From: BAIKAL-G1 sp943369525
GTDB lineage: Bacteria; Cyanobacteriota; Cyanobacteriia; PCC-6307; Cyanobiaceae
Direction of reading: 5' to 3'
Length of the DNA stretch: 64,000 nt
Assembly: GCA_943369525.1 (NCBI GenBank)
Contig: CALRNL020000001.1
Coordinates: 248,001-312,000 of the forward strand
Part shown: positions 16,280-26,128 of the stretch, in pieces
How the letters are laid out: every line of letters starts with the position of its first letter
Position numbering within the stretch: the first letter of the stretch is position 1
Made by a program: the position numbers and the translations under genes
Notes under the pieces: generated by a model
Told to the model about the DNA's origin: nothing
Databases searched by the model: none
Seen by the model: only the letters and a program-made list of their open reading frames with translations

Positions 16280-17902
16280 ATGGCGGCAAGCTCAGACCGC
16301 CTAAATCGATCGAAGCAACGGGCTAAACAAGCCCTAGGCCAGGGAGTGATTGCCATCATCCTGGCGGGGGTATGGGCAAGACCGTTCTGGGCACAGTCCA
16401 GGGAGTCAAGCCAAAACACTGACGTGTCAGCCTCCATCTCAGAGGCGTCATCGACGCAGCCTACGGGTCCAGATCAACCAGAAAGGCCCGGTAGTGTGGG
16501 CAACGATAGGGCCAGCAATAACGTCATTGAACTTCCGCGAGGCTGGCAACCCCTACGCAACCTGCAACCCCAAATCAGCTGGTGGCAAGTTGGACTAAGC
16601 CTCAGCGGCCAACTAATCTCGCCGCTCAGTGGCGCAGGTAACGCTCCCACCAATGCCACAACGAGCCTAGATCTCACATCAATCCTGGGCACCGGACTTA
16701 ACCGCCGACTGCCGCGAGATGAACTAGACCGTTGGAGTCTCAATGTACACCTCTCGAATTACAGTAGCTCCGGTAATTTTGGGGCCGAAATTGGCCTGGT
16801 CTCGAGTCAGTTCTATCCGCAAAGCCTATTTCAGAGTCCCTCGGGTCTGTGGCTCCAAGGCGTCTGGCTGCAGCGCAATGGCCTACCCCATGAGCGACTT
16901 GGCCAGCTCAAGGTCGGCAATCTCAGCCTTGGCAACAATTTTTTACACGGAGATGCCATGAATCTCTACATAACAAGCCTAATCAATGCCCATAACGGCG
17001 TCAGCTTGCCAGGTATTCCCTACGGACCGCTCAATAGCCTTGGAGCCATTGCAACCGTGAGACTTGGGCGGTTAGACCACCAGAACAGGGAGGCTAACAA
17101 GCCCGGCCTATGGGGCGGGAGCCTGCGGTTTGGCCTTTTTCAGTTGGATGCAGCACGCAATAACAGCACCCTTCGCGGCTTCAACCAGACCATCAGTCCA
17201 GGGGACGGGCTCTTGGAATTAGTCGAATGGCAATGGCCCCTAGCCAAGCGCTTGAGCCACTGCGATGACGGCAAGCAGCCAACAACTGAACTGAATACTA
17301 AATTGGACACAGCAAACAACCAAACCAACAACAAACAAGCGATATCCGGCAACCAGGCTGGCGGCTTTATCGCCCCCTCGGGATGCCTGACCAGCCGACT
17401 TCTGCAGAACCAGTTGCCTGAACCCATGCTGCAGGTCACGATCTACAACGCCAACTGGGGGTTTGCTGGGGTTAACGGTCCGTCAATCCAAGGACTAGCT
17501 CCCCCCGGAGTGGTGCCAACGGGCAAACAGGCCAATGGAATCGGCCTCTACCTTGCCCTACCCACTCCCTTGCCCCTGGAGTTTGCCAGTCGAATCTGGC
17601 TCTCAGGCTCCCTCTCAAGTCCGGCGAACATTAATCCTTACCCGGCCTTCCTCGCAGGGGGCTGGATCGGCCAGGGGCTCTTGCCTAATCGTCCCCAGGA
17701 CCTGGTAATCCTCGGCCTTGCCGGATCCTCTACCAGCCGCGACCTCCAACCAAACCAGCCTGCCCAGGCGGTGCTGGAGCTAAGTTATCAGCTGCAACTT
17801 ACAAGCAAGCTATCGGTTCAGCCCTACACCCAACTTCAAAGTGGCATACCAAGTCAGGGGCCCCTCTGGACCTTGGGAATGCAATGGAATTGGAATCTTT
17901 AA
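16280..17902 (+). CDS. OprB-like outer-membrane porin
   Basis: The product is 540 residues. A hydrophobic N-terminus (VIAIILAGVWARPFWAQ) looks like a signal peptide, followed by a low-complexity linker and a beta-barrel part ending in an aromatic residue pattern (LGMQWNWNL). Segments such as WSLNVHLSNYSSSGNFGAEI, LKVGNLSLGNNF and LQVTIYNANWGFAGVN fit the carbohydrate-selective porin family. The central insertion rich in Asn/Gln/Thr (about residues 330-355) may be a surface loop. Porins of this type let small solutes through the outer membrane; the substrate here is unknown. The start lies 26 bases after the NDH-2 stop. Confidence 0.7.
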   Translation: MAASSDRLNRSKQRAKQALGQGVIAIILAGVWARPFWAQSRESSQNTDVSASISEASSTQPTGPDQPERPGSVGNDRASNNVIELPRGWQPLRNLQPQISWWQVGLSLSGQLISPLSGAGNAPTNATTSLDLTSILGTGLNRRLPRDELDRWSLNVHLSNYSSSGNFGAEIGLVSSQFYPQSLFQSPSGLWLQGVWLQRNGLPHERLGQLKVGNLSLGNNFLHGDAMNLYITSLINAHNGVSLPGIPYGPLNSLGAIATVRLGRLDHQNREANKPGLWGGSLRFGLFQLDAARNNSTLRGFNQTISPGDGLLELVEWQWPLAKRLSHCDDGKQPTTELNTKLDTANNQTNNKQAISGNQAGGFIAPSGCLTSRLLQNQLPEPMLQVTIYNANWGFAGVNGPSIQGLAPPGVVPTGKQANGIGLYLALPTPLPLEFASRIWLSGSLSSPANINPYPAFLAGGWIGQGLLPNRPQDLVILGLAGSSTSRDLQPNQPAQAVLELSYQLQLTSKLSVQPYTQLQSGIPSQGPLWTLGMQWNWNL

Positions 17903-18053
17903 CATCTTGGCTGCTGGCCCATTCCAACATCAAAAGGCGACAGAACGGCCCATAGGCAGACCTTAAGAAAACCAGGATGCCAATCCATGGGCAGCAGGAG
18001 CTCTCGAACAATCCAGGATTGACGAAACGGCACTAGGTGAAGAAATAAAAACT

Positions 18054-19046
18054 ATGTCAGGAGACAATAACCAATGGGAAAGGATCGTCCATAACCCTTC
18101 CAGCACGACTAGATTAGCAACAACAATCAATGCAGACATGCAGGCCCAACCAAAACAATCCCTAGTGATCGGCTCAATCTTCATAATGCTCGCTTTTTTA
18201 GCCAATACGATCCAAAGCGTATTCGGCAAAGCCATTGAAAGCAGCGTAAGCGTAGAAATGTTTAGCTGGATAACCTTTTCTAGCGCCTTAGTTGTGGTAA
18301 CAATCATTACGGGATTGCGCCGTTTTCAAGACTTAAAAACCAAGGCCCTACCCCTGCACCTACTCAGGGGGGGGACGGGAATCTCAGGCTTCCTGCTATT
18401 TATCGGCGCCGCCCAGATGACTAGCCTGATGAACGCCAACGTGTTGCTTAACACCACACCGATCTTTATCCCCCTACTAGCAATGGCGTTTTTACATAAC
18501 CGCATCAGTCGGCAACTATGGCTAGCCATTGCCCTCGGCTTTGCAGGCATGGTAATTATTGTCAAACCTAGTGCAAGCATCTTCACCAACCCGGGCAATC
18601 TGCTCGGCCTGCTGGCTGGATTTGCGACAGCAATCGAATTTCTTGCCGTAAAGAGACTAGACGACACCGAATCAGCGCTGACCCAGATGTTCTACTTTCT
18701 ATTAATTGGCACAACGATCTGCAGCCTCTTAGTGATTGGCAAGCTGCAAGCGATCACAGCAGGTCACTTCATGATCATGCTGGCCACAGGAATCTGCCTG
18801 GTTCTGTTTCAGTTCCTCCTAATCAAGGCTTACATGTACGCCAAGCCGCATGAGATTGGTGCATTTCAGTATAGCTCAGTCGTATTTGCAGCCATCCTCG
18901 GCTGGGTCGTGTTCAAAGAATCTCTGGATGTCGCCACAGTCATAGGAACGGCTTTGATATGCATCGGTGGCTACGTAAGTATCAGTGGGCGCAAGGAGAG
19001 TGGGGGTGACACCTCAGAAGGCCAAGGGCAGCTAGGTGGCCCATAA
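18054..19046 (+). CDS. EamA/DMT-superfamily transporter
   Basis: The product is up to 330 residues with ten hydrophobic segments in two homologous halves. The first EamA half begins QSLVIGSIFIMLAFLANTIQ, and the second ends EIGAFQYSSVVFAAILGWVV with FKESLDVATVIGTALICIGG. Drug/metabolite transporters of this type move small molecules across the inner membrane; the substrate cannot be predicted. An ATG 28 codons in (18138, MQAQPKQ) is an equally good start, since the first 28 residues are polar and unusual for the family. The gene looks more A+T-rich than its neighbours. Confidence 0.85.
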   Translation: MSGDNNQWERIVHNPSSTTRLATTINADMQAQPKQSLVIGSIFIMLAFLANTIQSVFGKAIESSVSVEMFSWITFSSALVVVTIITGLRRFQDLKTKALPLHLLRGGTGISGFLLFIGAAQMTSLMNANVLLNTTPIFIPLLAMAFLHNRISRQLWLAIALGFAGMVIIVKPSASIFTNPGNLLGLLAGFATAIEFLAVKRLDDTESALTQMFYFLLIGTTICSLLVIGKLQAITAGHFMIMLATGICLVLFQFLLIKAYMYAKPHEIGAFQYSSVVFAAILGWVVFKESLDVATVIGTALICIGGYVSISGRKESGGDTSEGQGQLGGP

Positions 19047-19175
19047 AATGGTGGTCTTAACTGCTTTGGACGATGAAATGCCGCTGATTTCCACAGGTTG
19101 CCATCAGAACCCGGATGAGCAGCAACAAGATCAAGATACTGAAAGCTATTCAAACCTGGTTTACGCAACGACAGC

Positions 19176-20174
19176 ATGAGTGTTATGCAAAGGATCAGCA
19201 GCATTGGGCACAATTGCCAAAGCATCACTGCCAGCAGTCAATGGTATGCCGATACCCTGGGATTTGTTGCGCATGATTATGAAAGCTTCAGTGGCGACTG
19301 GTTGGCGGAGCTGCTAACACTGCCAGCCCCAACAATCGAGCGGAGTCGACTGTCCCTCGGACAGGAAACATTGGAACTGTGGCAATTTAATTCGCAAGAG
19401 CCTGCTGGACAGAGGGAAGCCCAAAACTGGCCAGCACCATGCCCAGCCGGAAACGATGCTGCGTTTCAACACATTTGTATTGTAACAAGGGATCTCCACC
19501 AGGCCTATGCCAAGGGCGCCAACCGCGCCAAGCAAATCTCCAGTGCTCCCCAACGGCTGCCGGACTGGAACCCCGGAGCGGGCGGAATTTGGGCGGTGAA
19601 GTTTCAGGATCCCGATGGCCACCCGCTCGAACTGCTGCAGTTTCCGCCCGGCAAAGGGGATCAGCGCTGGCAGCAAAGCCCCACTACCAAGACAGTCCCT
19701 GGCAGGGACGAGGAAGACCCCTCAAGCAACCTTTGTCTCGGGCTAGATCACACAGCCATCAGCGTCGAAGACACGGAACGCAGCCTTCATTTTTACCGTG
19801 ACATGCTGGGCATGGCCGTGGCCGGTCAAGGCCACAACCATGGAGCCGAACAGGACAGGATGGACGGGCTTGTTGGCACCGATGTTCTAATCAGCAGCCT
19901 GCACCCAGCTGATGAAGGGATGGGGATTGAATTCCTGAACTACCGCAAACCGGCCCGTGGCCATGGGCCGCGGGCGAATCCCCAGGCCAGCGATCCGGTT
20001 GAATGGCGCATCAGCGCCGTGGTTGACGACCTGGTTGTGCTGCACAAGCGACTTCAAGACGGTGCCCTACATGTTCAGGTAGGGCCATTGGTGAAGGTGC
20101 CCCCAGGCTTTGGTCCTGGACATCTGGCTTGCCAAGTGCGTGACCCCGATGGCCATGCCCTGTTGCTGTACTAG
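19176..20174 (+). CDS. Two-domain VOC (glyoxalase/dioxygenase-like) protein
   Basis: The product is 332 residues with two vicinal-oxygen-chelate domains. The first (about 5-165) opens ISSIGHNCQSITASSQWYAD and ends VKFQDPDGHPLELLQFP. The second (about 185-332) opens GLDHTAISVEDTERSLHFYR and ends CQVRDPDGHALLLY. Each has the His near the first strand and the DPDGH motif, but in the second domain the usual metal-binding Glu near the end is replaced by Leu (HALLLY against HPLELLQ), so one active site may be lost. Members include glyoxalase I, ring-cleaving dioxygenases and resistance proteins. It precedes an SDR and a DoxX gene on the same strand, which hints at detoxification or redox metabolism. 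Confidence 0.8.
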   Translation: MSVMQRISSIGHNCQSITASSQWYADTLGFVAHDYESFSGDWLAELLTLPAPTIERSRLSLGQETLELWQFNSQEPAGQREAQNWPAPCPAGNDAAFQHICIVTRDLHQAYAKGANRAKQISSAPQRLPDWNPGAGGIWAVKFQDPDGHPLELLQFPPGKGDQRWQQSPTTKTVPGRDEEDPSSNLCLGLDHTAISVEDTERSLHFYRDMLGMAVAGQGHNHGAEQDRMDGLVGTDVLISSLHPADEGMGIEFLNYRKPARGHGPRANPQASDPVEWRISAVVDDLVVLHKRLQDGALHVQVGPLVKVPPGFGPGHLACQVRDPDGHALLLY

Positions 20175-20310
20175 GGAGGCAGCAGCAGAGCCCTACCCGG
20201 CCAGTCCTGGGAACAACTAGAAGGTCGGAAAAATAACAGTAGAGACATTGCCCATGGATCCAAATTCTATGAAGGCTTAACAGGCACGCAGGGCCAGACT
20301 GGCTAGTTTG

Positions 20311-21141
20311 ATGGTGCAAGTTGGCGACAGACCCTTGACTAGCTCCAACCCGCTTGAAGGCCAGACCCTATCGCACCTGCTGCAGGGCAAAGTCGCGATC
20401 GTCACCGGCGGCAACAGTGGCATCGGCAAGGCCATTGTTCAATATCTGGCTGAATTGGGCGCCCAGGTCGTAATCGACTACCGCTCCCATCCAGAAGCCA
20501 CCGAAGAACTGGAACGGGAGATCGGCTCCTATGGCGGTAGCAGTTTCGGCGTGCAGGCCGATGTCTCCAAACTGGACGACATCCAACGATTGATCGATGC
20601 AGCCGTGTCCCAATACGGTCGTATTGACGTGATGGTCAACAATGCTGGCGTAGAAACCCGCACCTCCGTTCTCGACACCACCCCCGAGCAATACGACAGG
20701 GTTCTCGATGTGAACCTGCGTGGAGTCTTTTTCGCAACCCAATATGCGGCCAAGCAGATGATCGCCCAGGGGGGCGGAGGACGCATCATCAATATCTCCT
20801 CGGTCCATGAGGATTGGCCCATGCCCGGCAACACGCCTTACTGCTTGGCTAAGGGTGGGGTGCGGATGTTGACCCGTACGGCGGCCCTGGAACTGGCGCC
20901 CCATGGCATCACCATGGTCAATGTGGGACCTGGCGCTGTAGCCACACCGATCAACGACTCCACCATGAATGATCCTGAACTATTGGCCAAACTCAATGCG
21001 GCCATTCCCTTGGGTCGCATGGCCAGGCCTGAGGAAATCGCCAAGGTGGTGGGCTTCCTAGCTAGCGATGGCGCCAGCTATATCACCGCCACCACAATTT
21101 TTGCCGATGGTGGCATCATGCAGAGCAGCCCTGGCCTGTAG
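20311..21141 (+). CDS. Short-chain dehydrogenase/reductase, glucose 1-dehydrogenase-like
   Basis: The product is 276 residues and is a classical SDR with the cofactor motif TGGNSGIG (32-39), NNAG (110-113) and catalytic residues Ser163/164, Tyr177 and Lys181 in the usual spacing. The ending FLASDGASYITATTIFADGG is typical of the glucose 1-dehydrogenase/3-oxoacyl-ACP reductase-like branch. Substrate specificity cannot be fixed from sequence; sugar oxidation is the common annotation for this subgroup. The ATG at 20311 is used rather than the TTG one codon earlier. It sits between the VOC and DoxX genes and converges on the GMC-GH63 array. Confidence 0.88.
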   Translation: MVQVGDRPLTSSNPLEGQTLSHLLQGKVAIVTGGNSGIGKAIVQYLAELGAQVVIDYRSHPEATEELEREIGSYGGSSFGVQADVSKLDDIQRLIDAAVSQYGRIDVMVNNAGVETRTSVLDTTPEQYDRVLDVNLRGVFFATQYAAKQMIAQGGGGRIINISSVHEDWPMPGNTPYCLAKGGVRMLTRTAALELAPHGITMVNVGPGAVATPINDSTMNDPELLAKLNAAIPLGRMARPEEIAKVVGFLASDGASYITATTIFADGGIMQSSPGL

Positions 21142-21263
21142 GGTCCCGTTCAACCAGGGGGCCATGGCATGCCAAGCCAGGCTCCCAATCAATGGGGGCC
21201 AAGATGATTCGGTTTTTAAATCAGCGCTAGGCAATTTCCATTCCAATCTGTTGGTTACCTTCC

Positions 21264-21764
21264 ATGGCGATGACTGACCTGAGCACACTTCTATTTCCAC
21301 AGACCCCGGAGGGACCATCAGCTTGGGCCCTATTGCTGTTGCGCGTATTTCTGGGCCTCTGCTTCATACGCCATGGCTGGCCAAAATTGCGCAACCTAGA
21401 CACCTGGGCGACAGCCATGCAAACCCCAAAGTGGCTGTGCTTTCTGTCGGCCTTCTCGATGTGGGGCGCCGGCATTGCCCTCATTCCTGGCGCTTTCAGC
21501 ACCCTGGCAGCCTTGGCGATATTGGTATCCATGGCCTATGCCATGGTGCTGGAAATCTCTGGCGGCACGCCGTTCATCGGCCCCGATCCCTACCAAATTC
21601 CCAAGGGGGATTACGCCGGTCCCATGGGAACTGGCGAACCCCCTAGCTGGGAAAAGGCGGCGATGTATGTGGTGATGTGCCTGGTGGTGATGGCCTGTGG
21701 TGGCGGCCTATTCAGCCTCGACAGCCAGGTCGTTGCGCCCCTGGTCTCAAGCCTGCTGGCCTAA
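21264..21764 (+). CDS. DoxX-family membrane protein
   Basis: The product is 166 residues with four hydrophobic segments. The opening ALLLLRVFLGLCFIRHGWPK is the DoxX signature region. An inserted loop (GGTPFIGPDPYQIPKGDY) precedes the last helix. DoxX proteins are small membrane proteins often linked with oxidoreductases and thiol redox balance; the exact role is unsettled. The gene ends 14 bases before the stop of the convergent GMC gene. Confidence 0.8.
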   Translation: MAMTDLSTLLFPQTPEGPSAWALLLLRVFLGLCFIRHGWPKLRNLDTWATAMQTPKWLCFLSAFSMWGAGIALIPGAFSTLAALAILVSMAYAMVLEISGGTPFIGPDPYQIPKGDYAGPMGTGEPPSWEKAAMYVVMCLVVMACGGGLFSLDSQVVAPLVSSLLA

Positions 21765-21778
21765 GAGCAGGGATAGAC

Positions 21779-23374
21779 CTAGCGCTGGAAGCGCTCCTTG
21801 AGGTGATCCCCCACCCGAATCGCATTGGCAATGGCGGTGAGGGAAGGATTCACCGCCGCAATGCTGGGGAAGAAGCTGGTATCCACCACGTAGAGATTAT
21901 CTAGGTCATGGGCCTTGCAGTTGAGATCTAAGACCGAAGAATCAGGATCGCTGCCGAAGCGGCAGGTGCCAGCCTGATGGCCCACGGCGGCAATGGCCAT
22001 CGAGCTCTTGATATAAATCTGGCGCTCTACCAGATGATTCTTAAGATAAAGCTGATCCAGCACTGAAAGCAATTTTCCGTAGAGCTTATTGGCAGCGGTT
22101 TGATTATTGGGAGTGTAGTTGAGAGTAATTTGACCCTTGTTGTCCACCGTAACGCGGTTAGCGGGATCGGGCAGATCTTCACTGGAGATCCAGAAATCGA
22201 GGGTATGTTCAGCGATCTTATCCATGCTCCAACCGGGCATCAAGAACGTTTCCAAGGGGGCATAGCCCTTCATGATCTCGCCATTGGTCTTGCCCGTCAT
22301 CTGAATGTTACCCATGGGGTAATCAAAGTCGTCGCCACCGAAATACCAATCGTTGATGCAAACAGTTTTTTGAAAGGTTGTGAAATTGGGCTCATGGGAT
22401 AGGGCCACCATGGCCTTACTATTGTGGAACATATAGTTGCGTCCAACCTGATCTGAGCGATTAGCCAGACCGTTTGGGTGCTTGTCGTTGGCAGACATCA
22501 GCAATAGGCGCGCACTGTTGGCAGCGCCACAGCTGACCACAACGATCTCGGCCGTAAACGTGAGGGGCTCACCATCCCGTTCCAGTTCCACCCCGGTCAC
22601 CCTGCGGCCACTTGCATCGGTGGTCAGTCGTTTGACCTGGGAACGGGTGAGTAAGGAAACGTTGCCTGCTTCTAATGCCGGCCGCACCGAACAAACTTCC
22701 GCATCACCTTTAGCATGAACAAGACAGGGAAAACCGTCACAACGATTGCAACGCAGACAACGGCTATAGGCAGGATTGCGCTCATCAAGCATCACCCCCG
22801 TGGGGGCATGGCAAGGGTTCAGGCCGGCGCTGCGCAGGTCATCGACCAGCTTCTGCATGCGCGGCTCGTGGGAGATCGGCGGATGGGGGTAGGGCGCTGA
22901 ACTCGGTGGATCGGTGGGATCTTCGCCGCGTAATCCGTGCACATGGAAGAGCTCTTCAGCCCGCTGGTAGTAGGGCTCGAAATCGCTATAGCGCAGGGGC
23001 CAGGCTGGCGAAATGCCATCGTGGTGCTGAACCTCCTCGAAATCGCGCTGTCGCAACCGAAAATGGGCAGCCCCATACATCTTCGAGGCGCCGCCCACGA
23101 AATAATGGCTGCCTGGCTGGAATGGCTTGCCCGTGCCATCTAGCCATGTATCGGCCGAAACATAGCGACCCTTCTGGAAAACCTCTGTGGCACTCCAGTT
23201 TTCAGGCTCCCTCGGTAACCAGTCTCCCCGCTCCAGGATCAACACCTTCAGCCCGGTTCCCGCCAACTGGCGAGCCAAGGTGCCACCACCGGCACCACTG
23301 CCGATGATCAGCACATCCACATGCTTGTCAACGGGAATGGTGAATTGATCGAGACGGGGAAGAGAGGCAACCAT
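21779..23374 (-). CDS. GMC-family FAD oxidoreductase (second copy of the array)
   Basis: The product is 531 residues. The FAD-binding motif VLIIGSGAGGGTLARQLAG is near residue 20, followed by VLILERGDW. The C-terminal GMC region holds AVGHQAGTCRFGSDPDSSVL (active-site His) and NLYVVDTSFFPSIAAVNPSL. Around residue 200 is a cysteine cluster, CLRCNRCDGFPC, shared by a subset of GMC proteins and possibly metal- or disulfide-forming. No signal peptide is seen, so the enzyme is probably cytoplasmic. GMC enzymes oxidise alcohols, sugars or polyols. It is the last gene of the minus-strand array, 93 bases after the GH63 gene. Confidence 0.9.
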   Translation of the reverse strand: MVASLPRLDQFTIPVDKHVDVLIIGSGAGGGTLARQLAGTGLKVLILERGDWLPREPENWSATEVFQKGRYVSADTWLDGTGKPFQPGSHYFVGGASKMYGAAHFRLRQRDFEEVQHHDGISPAWPLRYSDFEPYYQRAEELFHVHGLRGEDPTDPPSSAPYPHPPISHEPRMQKLVDDLRSAGLNPCHAPTGVMLDERNPAYSRCLRCNRCDGFPCLVHAKGDAEVCSVRPALEAGNVSLLTRSQVKRLTTDASGRRVTGVELERDGEPLTFTAEIVVVSCGAANSARLLLMSANDKHPNGLANRSDQVGRNYMFHNSKAMVALSHEPNFTTFQKTVCINDWYFGGDDFDYPMGNIQMTGKTNGEIMKGYAPLETFLMPGWSMDKIAEHTLDFWISSEDLPDPANRVTVDNKGQITLNYTPNNQTAANKLYGKLLSVLDQLYLKNHLVERQIYIKSSMAIAAVGHQAGTCRFGSDPDSSVLDLNCKAHDLDNLYVVDTSFFPSIAAVNPSLTAIANAIRVGDHLKERFQR

Positions 23375-23467
23375 GGCAAAGTCGATTGATACAACAATAA
23401 TAGGAGGAAATGCAAGGAGAAATCCTTAGGATTTTCTATGCCCTTGATCAGCCGGAGGCGATAACGA

Positions 23468-26128
23468 TCAGGTGAGTGGATAGCGGCTCAACTGGGTGAT
23501 CATCTTGCAAACCATCGCCGTCCAACCGGTCTGGTGACTAGCGCCAACCCCTGAGCCATTATCGCCATTGAAATACTCATTAAAAAGAATGAGATCGCGC
23601 CAATGGGGATCATCTTGAAACAAGGATTGCTTGCCATTAAAGGGGCGCAAGCCTTCATCATTACGACGGAAGAGATTGACCAGGCGATCCTCAAGCTGAA
23701 GCGATGCATCCCAGAGGTTGATCCAATTACCAGAACGGGTCGGAAACTCCACTTTAAGAGTATCACCGTAATAGTGACCAAACTTTTGCAGCGATTCAAT
23801 GATCAGGTAATTGATGGGCATCCAAACCGGTCCACGCCAATTCGAATTGCCACCAAACATGGCAACGGGACTATCGGCAGGGCTATAGCCAAGCACCTGG
23901 GTCTGGGAAGCTTCGGTAAAACTGTAGGGCTCGTTTTCGTAAACCTTTGAGAGGGAGCGGATCCCATAAGGTGATAAGAATTCATCCTCATCGAAGAGTC
24001 GCTCACAAATGCGTCGCAACCGATCTTCAGGCACCAATGCGAAAAGAATGCGGTCGTTGCACCATTGCCCCAAATGGGACGCTAGCCAGGTGGGAGTGGT
24101 GCGTTCATGCACAAACCATCCCATGCTATTGATCACGTCTAAAACGGGCAAACGCAACACCGTGGCCACGTCAAAGCTTGCCACTGCCAGCAGGGGAACC
24201 AAACCGGAAACGGAACGGGTGCGCAGATAATCAGTGCTTCCATCAGGCCGCTTGATCACATCGTAATAGAAGCCATCCTCCTCATCCCAATTCAAGTAAT
24301 TACGGGTACCCTTAGTATTGAGTGTAATTGCCAACTGCACGAAATCGTTGACGAATCTTTCACAAATATCACTATATTCAGGCTCCTGCAAACTCAACTC
24401 AACACATATGCTGAGCATGTTTAGGCTGAGTGATGCCATCCAGGCGGTGCCATCGCATTGCTCAATGATGCTGCCGTCATCAAGTGGAAAGCGGCGATCA
24501 AATACGGCGATATTATCGAGGCCCAGGAATCCACCCTCAAACAGGTTGTCACCAGAGCGGTCATTGCGGTTGGCCCACCAGCCATACTCAAGCAACAACT
24601 TGCGCAAAGCAGCCCTTAGAAATGGCAGGTCTGGCTCATCACTGGCAGCACGATCAATCTGAAAAATCCGCATCGCCGCCCAGGCGCCAATCGGAGGATT
24701 CGGATCGGAAAGGGCCCATTCATAGGCTGGCGTCTGGGCATTGGGGGCCGTGTAATGGGGACTCCGTAACAACAAACACTGGTGCTTAGCCATGGCCGGG
24801 TCAAACACGGCAAAAGCAACAGCGTGGAACATCAAATCCCACTGACAGAAATAGGGGTACTCCCATGAGTCAGGCATGGAGATAATGTCATGGGCATGCA
24901 AGCGACTCCAGTACGCATTCTCACTATTGTGGCGCTCCTGTGGCGGCTTAGGGCCGGTGGGATCCCCTTCTAGCCAGCGTAAAACACTCCAACCATAATA
25001 TTTTTTACACCATAGCAAACCGGCAGCACCACTGCTATGAATCAGTCGATCATCGTCCTGCATGCAAGACACTTTGCTATCAAAGAAGATCTGGCATTCA
25101 TTCTCCCGCTCACCAAAGATCGACTGAAAAATCTCACCAAAAGCAGGTTCTGTATGGACACTAGAACGCAAACGGCACTCAACAATCCATTCTTCGCCGC
25201 TGGCCAAAGTGTGACGAAGCAAACGGGCAGCCTTCGTACCCTGCTGGGCTGGATTGATGGCAGAAAGGTCTCCCTCAACAACATAACGATGGAAACCATC
25301 CTTATGGAATGGCCGTAGGCTGGCTTCACCGAAAATCCGCTTGGAGTTAGTTTCGTTATCCGTAAACATCCATTCGCCAGGCGAATTGCAAGCCAAGCTA
25401 TAGGAACCCAGGTCTGCACCTGCGTCAACGCTAAGCATGTCGCCCTTCAGCACCATGGGGCGTTCCACCTCGTCGGGGTACCCCCAACTCCAGGTGTTGC
25501 GCAGCCACAAGGTTGGCATCAGGGTTAGGGGTGCTGCCTCCGGCCCACGATTGAGAACCCGAATCCGAATTAAAATATCATCAGGAGCAGCTTTTGCGTA
25601 CTCAACTATGACATCGAAATAACGGGATTCCTCAAAAATTCCCGTGTCAACAAGTTCATACTCCGGTTGATCTCGGCCCCTATCACCATTAACCGCAACA
25701 AGCTGGTCATAGGGAAATTCAGACTGGGGGTACTTATAGAGTCCCCGCATAAAACTATGGGTAGGAGTATTTGCTAGATGGTAGAAGTAATCCTTGATGT
25801 CCTCGCCATGATTGCCTTCTGGATTGGATAGACCGTAGGCCCGTTCCTTCAAGATAGGATCCTTCCCATTCCAGAGGGCAATGGCAAAGCAAAGGCGGCA
25901 TTGCTCATCACAAATGCCCAGCAAACCATCTTCACCCCAGCGATACACACGCGAACGGGCGTGGTCATGGGGGAAATAGGCCCAGGCATTACCATCAGCG
26001 GAATAGTCCTCACGGACAGTTCCCCATTGACGGTCGGGCAAATAGCTCCCCCAAAGGCCCCAGGTGGACAGGCCATTATCCCGTTCAGCAATGCGCCGAT
26101 GCTCAGTCGTTTCCAGCGGCATATTCAT
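23468..26128 (-). CDS. GH63-type (MGH1-like) glucosidase
   Basis: The product is 886 residues and belongs to the MGH1/GH63 group of inverting alpha-glycosidases with an (alpha/alpha)6 barrel. It starts with a beta-rich domain (NGLSTWGLWGSYLPDRQWGT). The barrel includes MPDSWEYPYFCQWDLMFHAV and NLFEGGFLGLDNIAVFD, and near the end come GGNSNWRGPVWMPINYL and FNEYFNGDNGSGVGASHQTG followed by WT, the conserved region bearing the catalytic Glu. No signal peptide is visible. Substrates of relatives include glucosylglycerate, mannosylglycerate and kojibiose-type oligosaccharides; which applies here is unknown. Its ATG overlaps the stop of the upstream GMC gene by one base (TAATG at 26130-26126), so the two are very likely translated together. 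Confidence 0.88.
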   Translation of the reverse strand: MNMPLETTEHRRIAERDNGLSTWGLWGSYLPDRQWGTVREDYSADGNAWAYFPHDHARSRVYRWGEDGLLGICDEQCRLCFAIALWNGKDPILKERAYGLSNPEGNHGEDIKDYFYHLANTPTHSFMRGLYKYPQSEFPYDQLVAVNGDRGRDQPEYELVDTGIFEESRYFDVIVEYAKAAPDDILIRIRVLNRGPEAAPLTLMPTLWLRNTWSWGYPDEVERPMVLKGDMLSVDAGADLGSYSLACNSPGEWMFTDNETNSKRIFGEASLRPFHKDGFHRYVVEGDLSAINPAQQGTKAARLLRHTLASGEEWIVECRLRSSVHTEPAFGEIFQSIFGERENECQIFFDSKVSCMQDDDRLIHSSGAAGLLWCKKYYGWSVLRWLEGDPTGPKPPQERHNSENAYWSRLHAHDIISMPDSWEYPYFCQWDLMFHAVAFAVFDPAMAKHQCLLLRSPHYTAPNAQTPAYEWALSDPNPPIGAWAAMRIFQIDRAASDEPDLPFLRAALRKLLLEYGWWANRNDRSGDNLFEGGFLGLDNIAVFDRRFPLDDGSIIEQCDGTAWMASLSLNMLSICVELSLQEPEYSDICERFVNDFVQLAITLNTKGTRNYLNWDEEDGFYYDVIKRPDGSTDYLRTRSVSGLVPLLAVASFDVATVLRLPVLDVINSMGWFVHERTTPTWLASHLGQWCNDRILFALVPEDRLRRICERLFDEDEFLSPYGIRSLSKVYENEPYSFTEASQTQVLGYSPADSPVAMFGGNSNWRGPVWMPINYLIIESLQKFGHYYGDTLKVEFPTRSGNWINLWDASLQLEDRLVNLFRRNDEGLRPFNGKQSLFQDDPHWRDLILFNEYFNGDNGSGVGASHQTGWTAMVCKMITQLSRYPLT

